From an uncultured Acidobacteriia bacterium (GTDB taxonomy: Bacteria > Acidobacteriota > Terriglobia > Bryobacterales > Bryobacteraceae), in NCBI GenBank assembly GCA_903881085.1, contig CAIRSA010000323.1:1-61956 (forward strand): DNA of 61,956 nucleotides, in the 5' to 3' direction. This document shows positions 7,709-14,876 of the stretch, piece after piece. The position numbers were made by a program, and so were the translations under genes. The stretch's first letter is position 1. Every line of letters starts with the position of its first letter. The notes beneath the pieces were generated by a model. The model saw only the letters and a list, made by a program, of their open reading frames with translations, did no database searches and was not told the origin of the DNA.

Positions 7709-8974
7709 ATGCGTCGATTTGGTATCGCTTTGGCGGTGGCCCTAGGCACCCTCGTGGCTGTAGAGATTTGTGGAGCTGTTACTAGTTCCCAGACTGCAAC
7801 CGCAACCACAAAGAAGAAAAAGAAGAAGGCCCCCGGCAAAACCGTGGCTAAGAAAGTGGTCGCACCGCAGACCAAGTCTGCTGCCGTGAAGTCTTCGCTC
7901 GTTAAGACTTCGGCGACCCAAACGGCTACTTCTGCCACTAGCCAGTTTGTCCCATCCCGTTCGCGCAAGAATGTACGCATCGCCTATAGTCCCTGGACGT
8001 CACCAACGTTTGCTGACTCCACGATGGGCGATAACGTCGATGGGGAAGATCTTGTCATCCGCCGGGCAGCGGTGGAAGCATTGGGCGCCTACAACGGCAC
8101 CGTCGTGGTTGCCGATCCGAGCAGCGGCCGCATCCTCTCTATCGTCAATCAGAAACTGGCGCTGAATTCCGGCTTTCAGCCCTGCTCCACTATCAAGATT
8201 GTCTGCGCCCTGGCCTCGCTGAGTGAAGGCATTGTGGAGCGCGAGACTCCGCTTCGTCTCACCAAGTACAAGACCATGAACCTGACCGAAGCGCTGGCGC
8301 ACTCCAACAATCCCTACTTTGCCAGTCTTGGCATTAAGCTCGGCTTCGAACGGGTGAACTACTACGCCAAGCTTTACGGCCTGGGCGAAAAAGCAGGGAT
8401 GAATATCGAGGGGGAAAAGCCGGGCTTTCTCACACCCGTGCCGCCGAAGTTCGGCGGAGTCGGGATGATGACGAGTTTCGGTGAAGGCATCCAGTTAACG
8501 CCGCTGCAGTTGGCCTCACTGCTTTCGGCCATCGCAAACGGCGGCACCATGTATCACCTGCAGTATCCGCGCACACAGGCAGAGATCGCCGCCTTTACGC
8601 CGCATGTGAAACGTAAGTTGGATATCGAAAGGTTCATTCCGGAAGTGAAGCCGGGCATGATGGGTGCAGTAGAGTACGGGACAGCGCGCCGTGCCAACTA
8701 TGATCCGAACGAGCCGATTATGGGCAAGACAGGCACCTGCACGGACCGCACCACGCCGACGCACCTTGGTTGGTTCGGCAGTTTCAACGATGTCGGCAAA
8801 AACAAATTGGTTGTGGTTGTACTGCTGACGGGTGGCAAGCCGGTCAACGGACCAGTGGCCGCGCAAGTCGCGGGCAAAGTGTATCAGGGTCTTTCGAAAG
8901 AGAACTTCTTCGCGCAGGACCGGCCTAAGGCTCCACTTGCTCTGGTGTCGACTCAGAAGTGCTGCGCACGATAA
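7709..8974 (+). CDS. penicillin-binding protein, transpeptidase domain only
   Basis: A 421-residue exported penicillin-interacting enzyme. A hydrophobic N-terminal signal/anchor is followed by a Lys/Ala/Thr-rich linker with a run of six lysines (residues about 32-80). The transpeptidase motifs are all present: S160-T-I-K163, S199-N-N201 and K340-T-G342. The FtsI/PBP2 dimerisation domain is missing, so it resembles stand-alone PBP transpeptidases or class D-like enzymes acting on peptidoglycan in the periplasm. GGAGAG lies 4 bases before the ATG at 7709, a good ribosome-binding site. The 3' end overlaps obg, in the opposite direction, by 50 bases. Confidence 0.88.
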   Translation: MRRFGIALAVALGTLVAVEICGAVTSSQTATATTKKKKKKAPGKTVAKKVVAPQTKSAAVKSSLVKTSATQTATSATSQFVPSRSRKNVRIAYSPWTSPTFADSTMGDNVDGEDLVIRRAAVEALGAYNGTVVVADPSSGRILSIVNQKLALNSGFQPCSTIKIVCALASLSEGIVERETPLRLTKYKTMNLTEALAHSNNPYFASLGIKLGFERVNYYAKLYGLGEKAGMNIEGEKPGFLTPVPPKFGGVGMMTSFGEGIQLTPLQLASLLSAIANGGTMYHLQYPRTQAEIAAFTPHVKRKLDIERFIPEVKPGMMGAVEYGTARRANYDPNEPIMGKTGTCTDRTTPTHLGWFGSFNDVGKNKLVVVVLLTGGKPVNGPVAAQVAGKVYQGLSKENFFAQDRPKAPLALVSTQKCCAR

Positions 8975-9959
8975 CAAAATCGGCCATGGCGCGTTTCATC
9001 GTGTCGAGGCCAGCACCGGTAGCGCTTGAGATGCGATAGAACGGCATTCCCCGTTCTGTCGCAATCTTTTCGAGTGCGTCCACTTTCTCTTCATCTTCCA
9101 TTGCGTCCATCTTGGTAGCGATCACCATCATCGGTTTGGCCGCCAGTTCTTCGCTGAAGTTGGCCAACTCAACCAGAATCACTTCGAAATCGTGCAGCGG
9201 ATCGCGCCCGCTGGCTCCGGAAACATCCACCAGATGGGCCAGCATCTTCGTGCGCTCGATATGGCGCAGGAACTGAATTCCCAGGCCGTGCCCTTCGCTG
9301 GCGCCTTCGATCAGACCAGGGATGTCGGCTACGACGAAGGTTTTGTCGCCATCGGCGCTGACGACTCCAAGATTCGGCTCTAGCGTGGTAAACGGGTAGT
9401 CGGCGATCTTTGGTTTTGCGGCCGAGATGCGCGAAATCAAGGTAGATTTGCCTGCATTCGGGAAGCCCACCAGGCCGACGTCGGCGAGGAGCTTCAATTC
9501 CAGCCGCAAGCGGCGCTCTTCGCCCGGTTTGCCGTCTTCGTGTTCGGTTGGGGCCTGATGCGTGGAGGTTGCAAAGCGAGCGTTGCCTCGTCCGCCGCGT
9601 CCGCCGCGGCAGACGATGAAGCGGTCGCCGGCTTCGGTGAAGTCGTGCAGCAGTTCGCCCGATTCCTGGTCATAGACCATCGTGCCGACAGGCACGCCAA
9701 GCTCATGGCCGCGGCCGGTGGCACCGGTGCAATTGCTGCCTTCGCCGTGGCGTCCGCGTTCGCCTTTGTGCTCTGGATTGAAACGCAGATGAAGCAGGGT
9801 GTTGTAGCCTTCGGTGGCCACGATGATCACGTCGCCGCCGCGCCCGCCGTCACCGCCGCTGGGACCGCCGCGGGGAACGAACTTTTCGCGCCGGAATGCC
9901 ATGCAACCATTGCCGCCGTCGCCGGCCTTCACCCAAACTTTTGCTTCATCAATAAACAT
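8925..9959 (-). CDS. obg: GTPase Obg (CgtA)
   Basis: Ribosome-associated GTPase needed for 50S maturation, 344 residues. The glycine-rich Obg fold is at the N-terminus (FIDEAKVWVKAGDGGNGC and GGDGGRGGDV), followed by the G domain with GFPNAGKST (G1), the DIPGLIEGA switch (G3) and ATKMD (G4). The variable OCT domain is absent, which is common. The start is set at the Met of MFIDEAKVWV; the frame is open for another 16 codons. It follows rplU and rpmA, the standard order, but a terminator and a repeat pair separate it from rpmA. Confidence 0.96.
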   Translation of the reverse strand: MFIDEAKVWVKAGDGGNGCMAFRREKFVPRGGPSGGDGGRGGDVIIVATEGYNTLLHLRFNPEHKGERGRHGEGSNCTGATGRGHELGVPVGTMVYDQESGELLHDFTEAGDRFIVCRGGRGGRGNARFATSTHQAPTEHEDGKPGEERRLRLELKLLADVGLVGFPNAGKSTLISRISAAKPKIADYPFTTLEPNLGVVSADGDKTFVVADIPGLIEGASEGHGLGIQFLRHIERTKMLAHLVDVSGASGRDPLHDFEVILVELANFSEELAAKPMMVIATKMDAMEDEEKVDALEKIATERGMPFYRISSATGAGLDTMKRAMADFVIVRSTSESTPEQVEP

Positions 9960-9970
9960 TTTGATTCCAA

Positions 9971-10045
9971 TGGACAGGCGAATCGCCTGTCCTACCCTGG
10001 CAAACACGGCCGCCTGACGGGTAAGACAGGCGATTGGCCTGTCCC
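9971..10045. repeat. inverted pair of palindromic repeats, family B
   Basis: Two copies in opposite orientation. One is the perfect palindrome GGACAGGCGA-A-TCGCCTGTCC (9972-9992, followed by TACC). The other is GACAGGC-GATTG-GCCTGTC (10025-10043), whose reverse complement with flanks reproduces the first copy. The arrangement is like REP/BIME elements and lies between rpmA and obg. Related copies occur at 48555-48580 and 51061-51083. Confidence 0.75.
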
Positions 10046-10077
10046 AATAAAAAGAGCCGCCCTGTTGCAGGCGGCTC
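10046..10077 (-). terminator. intrinsic terminator between rpmA and obg
   Basis: On the minus strand, a GC-rich hairpin (GAGCCGCC ... GGCGGCTC, 10054-10077) is followed directly by TTTTTATT (10053-10046). It should end most rplU-rpmA transcripts before obg. Confidence 0.75.
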
Positions 10078-10109
10078 CACCAACTGCTAAAACTGATTTC
10101 GTGAAAGGC

Positions 10110-10370
10110 TTAAACAGCAGCCGTGGTCACGTTTACGAACTTGCCCATACGACCGCGGTCGCGGAATGCGACAACGCCGGGGACCATTGCAAACAAAGTA
10201 TCGTCTTTGCCTACGCCCACGTTCACGCCCGGCTTGATTTTGGTGCCGCGCTGACGCACGATGATGGAACCACCTGTTACCGTCTGGCCGCTGAATACCT
10301 TTACGCCGAGCCGCTGCGCATTTGAATCGCGCCCGTTTTTAGAACTGCCTAGTCCTTTTTTATGTGCCAT
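10110..10370 (-). CDS. rpmA: 50S ribosomal protein L27
   Basis: 86 residues beginning MAHKKGLGSSKNGRDSNAQ, the canonical L27 N-terminus that reaches the peptidyl-transferase centre, followed by the RLGVKVF and IIVRQRGTK core. It lies 10 bases downstream of rplU. The N-terminus starts directly at MAHKK with no Firmicutes-type cleaved extension. Confidence 0.98.
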   Translation of the reverse strand: MAHKKGLGSSKNGRDSNAQRLGVKVFSGQTVTGGSIIVRQRGTKIKPGVNVGVGKDDTLFAMVPGVVAFRDRGRMGKFVNVTTAAV

Positions 10371-10380
10371 GAATAAACCT

Positions 10381-10692
10381 CTACGCCACGATCTCTGAAA
10401 TCTTTACTTCTGTGGACCACTGACGGTGGCCGATGGTGCGCTTGTACTGCTTTTTGCGCTTGAACTTGAAAACCAAAACTTTTTGTTCGCGGTCCTGGTT
10501 AACGATGGTGCCTTTTACCTTGGCCGCGGCCGCAGCCGTGCCCAGCAACATCTCGCCCGAATCCTGCACTACTGCAAGGACTCTGCCCAGCTCTACTTCG
10601 GAACCGGTCTCGCCGGCGAGCTTTTCGACGGTCAATACATCACCGGGAGCAACACGATGCTGTTTTCCGCCGGTTTCGATTACTGCGTACAT
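10381..10692 (-). CDS. rplU: 50S ribosomal protein L21
   Basis: 103 residues with the L21 signature (YAVIETGGKQHRVAPGD at the start and FKFKRKKQYKRTIGHRQ near the end). It is the first gene of the rplU-rpmA-obg group. CGAGGA lies a few bases before the ATG. The roughly 100-base leader shared with the divergent glycosyltransferase gene may carry its promoter and autoregulatory structure, but no firm motif was identified. Confidence 0.98.
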   Translation of the reverse strand: MYAVIETGGKQHRVAPGDVLTVEKLAGETGSEVELGRVLAVVQDSGEMLLGTAAAAAKVKGTIVNQDREQKVLVFKFKRKKQYKRTIGHRQWSTEVKISEIVA

Positions 10693-10845
10693 TGGATTTC
10701 CTCGATTTTTCGTTCCGGGAGGCTACTTAGGGAAGCGCACACCGTTAGCGGCTGTGGAATCCACGTGCCGCAATTGACTATGATACTACACTTGTGAATA
10801 GTAATCAAAGCCCTTGTTTGTGCGTCTCTAAATCAGGTATCATCC

Positions 10846-11634
10846 TTGTTAACTTTGCCGCACCGTAATCAGAGCCTCAGCGTGTTTTTCCCGGCGTATA
10901 ACGATGCCCTATCGTTGCCCGGCCTCATTGGCAAAACCTTTGAGACACTTGAAGATAATGTGGACGACTTCGAAGTCATTGTGGTGAATGACGGCAGTGC
11001 GGACGACACTGGCGCCGTTCTTGAGGCGCTGGTGCGCAAGCACGGCCCACGGCTGCGGATTGTTACCCATGCGGTGAACCGCGGGTATGGCGGCGCGTTG
11101 CGCAGCGGTTTCGCGGCTGCCACAAAAGAGCTGGTTTTTTATACCGATGGCGACGGGCAATACGACGTGGGCGAGTTGCCCAAGCTGCTTGACCGGCTAA
11201 ATGCCAACGTCGGCCTGGTAAACGGCTTCAAACTGGAACGGAACGATCCGCAGCATCGCATCTTTATTGGTAACGCCTATAACCGGTTCGCTCGCCTGCT
11301 CTTTCGCATCCGCATCAGAGATATCGATTGCGACTTCCGCCTGATACGCCGCAGCCTGATTGAATCCATTCATCTGACCTCAACCAGCGGGACAATCTGC
11401 GTGGAGTTGGTGCGCAAGCTGGAAATCAGCGGGTGCGGTGTGGCCGAAGTGGGTGTGCATCACTATGCCCGGATGCATGGGAGCAGCCAGTTCTTCCGCA
11501 TCAAGTCGCTGCTAAGCACCTTTTCGCAGTTGGTGAAGCTGTGGTTCAAGCTTGTCGTCATTGATGAACGGCCGGTGGCTCCGGCTCGCGTTTCCGTCGA
11601 TCTCACCGCAGAACAAGAGCCCAGAACAAAGTAA
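10846..11634 (+). CDS. family 2 glycosyltransferase (dolichol-phosphate mannosyltransferase-like)
   Basis: A 262-residue GT-A glycosyltransferase. SVFFPAYNDALSLPGLI opens the nucleotide-sugar fold, VIVVNDGSADDT is the GT2 motif, and FYTDGDGQYD carries the metal-binding DxD-like element. There is no C-terminal membrane domain, which fits the soluble DPM1-like polyprenyl-phosphate transferases. The start is a TTG at 10846 with AGG about 8 bases upstream; no in-frame ATG exists before the fold. A weak promoter (TTGACT at 10774-10779 with an AT-rich -10 about 17 bases later) lies upstream. Confidence 0.85.
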   Translation: MLTLPHRNQSLSVFFPAYNDALSLPGLIGKTFETLEDNVDDFEVIVVNDGSADDTGAVLEALVRKHGPRLRIVTHAVNRGYGGALRSGFAAATKELVFYTDGDGQYDVGELPKLLDRLNANVGLVNGFKLERNDPQHRIFIGNAYNRFARLLFRIRIRDIDCDFRLIRRSLIESIHLTSTSGTICVELVRKLEISGCGVAEVGVHHYARMHGSSQFFRIKSLLSTFSQLVKLWFKLVVIDERPVAPARVSVDLTAEQEPRTK

Positions 11635-11664
11635 CTACTCGCCGCTGATATAGTGGAAGCTGCG

Positions 11665-11844
11665 ATGAAAAACTGGCAGGCAATCTCCCACGCAATGGGG
11701 CTCGACATCCCCGACGAACAACTCGCGCGCGTTGCGCCTTCGCTTGACGGTCTGGAGGCCGCATTTGCGCCGCTGCGCAGCGGTATCCCGGCAAGTGCCG
11801 ATCCGGCGTCGATCTTCAATGCAGGGAACGAGGAAGCGCAATGA
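11665..11844 (+). CDS. GatC/AtzG-like small amidase partner
   Basis: A 59-residue protein (MKNWQAISHAMGLDIPDEQL ... SADPASIFNAG) with the pattern of DUF4089/AtzG-like subunits, which wrap around amidase-signature enzymes much as GatC wraps GatA. The ATG at 11665 is preferred over a GTG at 11653. Its stop overlaps the ATG of the amidase (ATGA at 11841), supporting complex formation with that protein. Confidence 0.65.
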   Translation: MKNWQAISHAMGLDIPDEQLARVAPSLDGLEAAFAPLRSGIPASADPASIFNAGNEEAQ

Positions 11845-13199
11845 CGATCGTCGAAGCTGCGGCGCTGCTACGCGAAAAGAAGGTCTCCTCGGTGGAGTTG
11901 ACAAAGGCTGCGCTCAAGACGATTGAGGAAAAGAATCCGCGGCTCAACGCTTTCATTACCGTTACCTCGGAGTTGGCGCTGGAACAAGCCGCCGCCTCGG
12001 ACGCCCGGCGCGCCAAAAAACGCGATGTAGGCCCGCTTGACGGCATCCCCATTGCATTGAAAGATCTGTTCTTCACCAAGGGGATCCGCACTACGGCCGG
12101 ATCGCTGCTTTATAAGGACTACATTCCGGATCACGATTCCGCTGTCACGGAGAGACTCCAGATGGCCGGGGCCGTGCTGGTTGGCAAGACCGGCATGCAC
12201 GAACTGGCCTATGGCGTCACTTCGAATAACCCGCACTTCGGGGCGGTGCGCAATCCGCACGACCCGGACTGCGTGCCCGGCGGATCGTCGGGCGGTTCCG
12301 GCGCGGCGGTGGCGGCGGATATGTGTTTCATGGCGATGGGTAGCGACACGGGTGGCTCGATCCGCATCCCTTCGGCTTTCTGCGGCACGGTTGGGTTGAA
12401 GCCCACCTATGGCCGGGTGAGCCGCTATGGCTCCTTCCCGCTCGGATTTAGCCTGGATCATATGGGACCGCTGACGCGATCAGTGCGAGATGCCGGGATC
12501 GTCTTGAATGCGCTGGCCGGCTTCGATCCGCGCGATGACAGCACTACGCGGCGGCCGGTGATGGACTTCGGCGAAGAAGGTCCGGAACGGCTCGATGGCA
12601 TGCGCATCGGCGTTCCCAAGAACTTTTATCTCGACCGCGTTGCGCCTGATATGCTGGCGGCGTTTCGGCGATGCGTGCAAACAGCCGCCGCATTGGGCGC
12701 GCATGTCGAGGAAGTGCGGGTGCCGGATATCGCTGCGTTGAATACGATTGGGCGCGTGGTACTGCTGGCCGAAGCCTCTGCTTTGATGGAACCTCATCTG
12801 GCCGATCGCTCCAAGTTCGGCGAGGATGTGCTGGCGCTGTTCGATCAGGGGCGGCTAGTGTCAGGCGTCGATTACGTCAACGCTCAGCGCCGCCGCCGCA
12901 TGATGCAGCGCGAGTTCAGCGAATTGTTTGAATCCATCGATTGTTTGTTTACTCCCGTGACGCCCACCGCTGCTCCGAAGATTGGACAAGCCACGCTGGA
13001 AATCAACGGACAATCGGAAGACGTGCGGCTGGCGACAACGCGGTTCGTCCGCGGCGTGAATGTTGTGGGACTGCCGGCGCTGGCGCTGCCATGCGGCAAG
13101 GATGCGGCAGGCATGCCGCTTGGGTTGCAGATCATCGGGCGCGCCTTCGACGAGGATGCCATTCTTGCGGCGGGCTCCGCCCTGGAAGCGGCCCTTTAG
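11841..13199 (+). CDS. amidase-signature enzyme (GatA/AtzE-like)
   Basis: A 452-residue amidase of the Ser-cisSer-Lys type. The catalytic Lys lies in IALKDLFF, the Gly/Ser-rich loop is GGSSGGSGAAVAADM, and the nucleophile Ser is in SDTGGSIRIPSAF. The N-terminus and the length resemble both GatA and the biuret/allophanate-type AtzE amidases. The coupled AtzG-like partner and the lack of gatB nearby make a stand-alone amidase more likely than tRNA amidotransferase; the substrate is open. Confidence 0.85.
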   Translation: MTIVEAAALLREKKVSSVELTKAALKTIEEKNPRLNAFITVTSELALEQAAASDARRAKKRDVGPLDGIPIALKDLFFTKGIRTTAGSLLYKDYIPDHDSAVTERLQMAGAVLVGKTGMHELAYGVTSNNPHFGAVRNPHDPDCVPGGSSGGSGAAVAADMCFMAMGSDTGGSIRIPSAFCGTVGLKPTYGRVSRYGSFPLGFSLDHMGPLTRSVRDAGIVLNALAGFDPRDDSTTRRPVMDFGEEGPERLDGMRIGVPKNFYLDRVAPDMLAAFRRCVQTAAALGAHVEEVRVPDIAALNTIGRVVLLAEASALMEPHLADRSKFGEDVLALFDQGRLVSGVDYVNAQRRRRMMQREFSELFESIDCLFTPVTPTAAPKIGQATLEINGQSEDVRLATTRFVRGVNVVGLPALALPCGKDAAGMPLGLQIIGRAFDEDAILAAGSALEAAL

Positions 13200-13220
13200 G
13201 TGTAGTGTAGAATCGTGGAC

Positions 13221-13667
13221 ATGGAAACGCTGGCTGTCAGGCTCGGAGAGATTGTCGACTTGGTGGAACCGCTGTTGCAGCAGATCAGCAATCGGGACAG
13301 CGCACTGCCTGTGCTTTCCGGCGGTTGGTCGCGCAAGCAGTTGCTGGCACACCTGATCGATTCGGCGTCGAACAATCATCAACGGTTTGTCCGCGCGGCG
13401 CAGCAGGATTCGCTTGCATTTCCCGGTTACGACCAGTCGGCTAATATTGTTATACAGAACCCGCAACAAGCAAGTTGGGCGGTGCTGGTTGCGCTGTGGA
13501 GTAACTACAATCGGTACCTCGCCCATGTGATTGCCAATCTGCCGGCAAATAAGCTTGAGACTGCGTGCCGCATCGGAGATTCCGGCGCGGTAACGCTTGC
13601 GTTCCTGGTTGACGACTATGTCGTTCACCTGGAACATCACCTTAAACAGATCGGGATCACTGTTTGA
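13221..13667 (+). CDS. DinB-like protein
   Basis: About 148 residues forming a four-helix bundle of the DinB/YfiT type. Metal-ligand histidines are expected in LLAHLIDSASN and in YVVHLEHHLKQI. Such proteins act as metal-dependent thiol transferases or have unknown roles. A GTG at 13215 is an alternative start. It lies 21 bases after the amidase and just before a secreted protein. Confidence 0.75.
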   Translation: METLAVRLGEIVDLVEPLLQQISNRDSALPVLSGGWSRKQLLAHLIDSASNNHQRFVRAAQQDSLAFPGYDQSANIVIQNPQQASWAVLVALWSNYNRYLAHVIANLPANKLETACRIGDSGAVTLAFLVDDYVVHLEHHLKQIGITV

Positions 13668-13690
13668 ATCCCGATCAATATGGAGCAGCC

Positions 13691-14053
13691 ATGAAGTTCC
13701 TCTCTACCCTATTTGCATTTCTTATGTTCACGCTTTGCGCAGCCGCGGCCGACGTATCCGGAACCTGGAAAGGTACCGCCGATCTGGGTGGCAACACCAT
13801 TGAGAGAACGTTTGTTTTCAAAGTGGATGGCGGGAAGCTCACGGGCGAAACCACCAGCGAAATGATGGGCAAGTCGGTGATTACCGACGGTAAAGTCGAC
13901 GGCGACATCCTCTCTTTCACAATCACTGTGAAGTTCCAGGACAACGAAATGAAGTTGACCTATAAGGGGAAAGTCTCCGGGGACTCGCTGAAGTTCGATG
14001 TCGATGGCGTGGGCGGCCAGGCTATCGTCTACAATTGCAAACGAGTTTCGTAG
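13691..14053 (+). CDS. small secreted beta-rich protein
   Basis: 120 residues with a clear signal peptide (MKFLSTLFAFLMFTLCAAAA), then GTWKGTAD and repeated beta-strand patterns ending in a Cys-containing tail. The GTWKG...TIERTF...KLTGE type is familiar from Acidobacteria/Solibacter proteomes but has no known function. GGAG lies about 6 bases before the ATG. The protein is probably periplasmic. Confidence 0.75.
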   Translation: MKFLSTLFAFLMFTLCAAAADVSGTWKGTADLGGNTIERTFVFKVDGGKLTGETTSEMMGKSVITDGKVDGDILSFTITVKFQDNEMKLTYKGKVSGDSLKFDVDGVGGQAIVYNCKRVS

Positions 14054-14187
14054 GCCGGCTACTATACAGACTTAGTCAGGTGGGACTCTGCCTTTCCACC
14101 GGGCGATATTAAGTGCAATCGCCGAAAACAGGCTAAACATTCACTTCCTGACTGCCGATAGCAGATGTATAAGGCAGATCAGGTTTA

Positions 14188-14865
14188 GTGAATTCAACTT
14201 CCGTATTTGCGTGCGAGAGTCAACCAATTGTTGTGGAGGGCCTGGAGAAGGTCCTTCAGGCGACAACGCAGTTTGTTTTCGCTGGCTCCTGCAGCACGCA
14301 GAGCCAGGGAATCTCTGAGATTCTTTCGATCAAACCGCAACTGGCGTTGACCGACCACGCTACCGGTCTAAAATCAACCTTTCAATTTGCTTCGGAAATC
14401 AGGCTTTTCGCGCCGTCGACTCAGGTGATTCTCTGGGTTAACGAAATGAGCGAAGTCGATTGTTTCCGCGCCCTGCAGCTTGGAATTCGCGGCATCCTCA
14501 AGAAAAGCATGCCCATTTCCGCGCTGCTGGATTGCCTGTCGGCGGTTGCGTCTGGCCAGATGTGGATGGAGCATTCGATTGCCGGGAGCGTCTCTGGACT
14601 GACAGGCCGCAAGAATGCGCCCCGGCTAACGCCGCGCGAGCTTGAGATCGTCAACTTGATCTGCAAAGGGATGAGGAACAAAGAGATAGCCAATGTTCTG
14701 TTGATTACCCCTGGGACAGTCAAGGTTCACTTGATGCATATATTCGAAAAAACAGGGGTCAAGGACCGCTTTGAGCTTGCCGTGCAGGCGCGCAAGATGT
14801 TCAATCCGGCGGAACTGGATTCAATGCCGCGGGAACATGTTGTGGCCGGTCCTGTCAGCCGATAG
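14188..14865 (+). CDS. LuxR/NarL-type response regulator
   Basis: 225 residues: an N-terminal receiver-like domain (possible phosphoacceptor D56 in LALTDHATG, conserved-type Lys in ILKKSMP) and a C-terminal GerE/LuxR helix-turn-helix (LTPRELEIVNLICKGMRNKE ... TPGTVKVHLMHIFEKTGV). The usual N-terminal Asp pair is replaced by E10-S-Q, so phosphorylation may be weak or absent. GTG start. It lies just upstream of the Tad gene run, 11 bases from the membrane protein gene, and is a good candidate regulator of the cluster. Confidence 0.82.
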   Translation: MNSTSVFACESQPIVVEGLEKVLQATTQFVFAGSCSTQSQGISEILSIKPQLALTDHATGLKSTFQFASEIRLFAPSTQVILWVNEMSEVDCFRALQLGIRGILKKSMPISALLDCLSAVASGQMWMEHSIAGSVSGLTGRKNAPRLTPRELEIVNLICKGMRNKEIANVLLITPGTVKVHLMHIFEKTGVKDRFELAVQARKMFNPAELDSMPREHVVAGPVSR

Positions 14866-14876
14866 AAGAGTAGGTC

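Noticed and set aside
14091..14150. A c-di-GMP riboswitch ahead of the LuxR/Tad genes
   Set aside because: Only a short GGTGG/CCACC hairpin is visible; conserved aptamer elements are absent.
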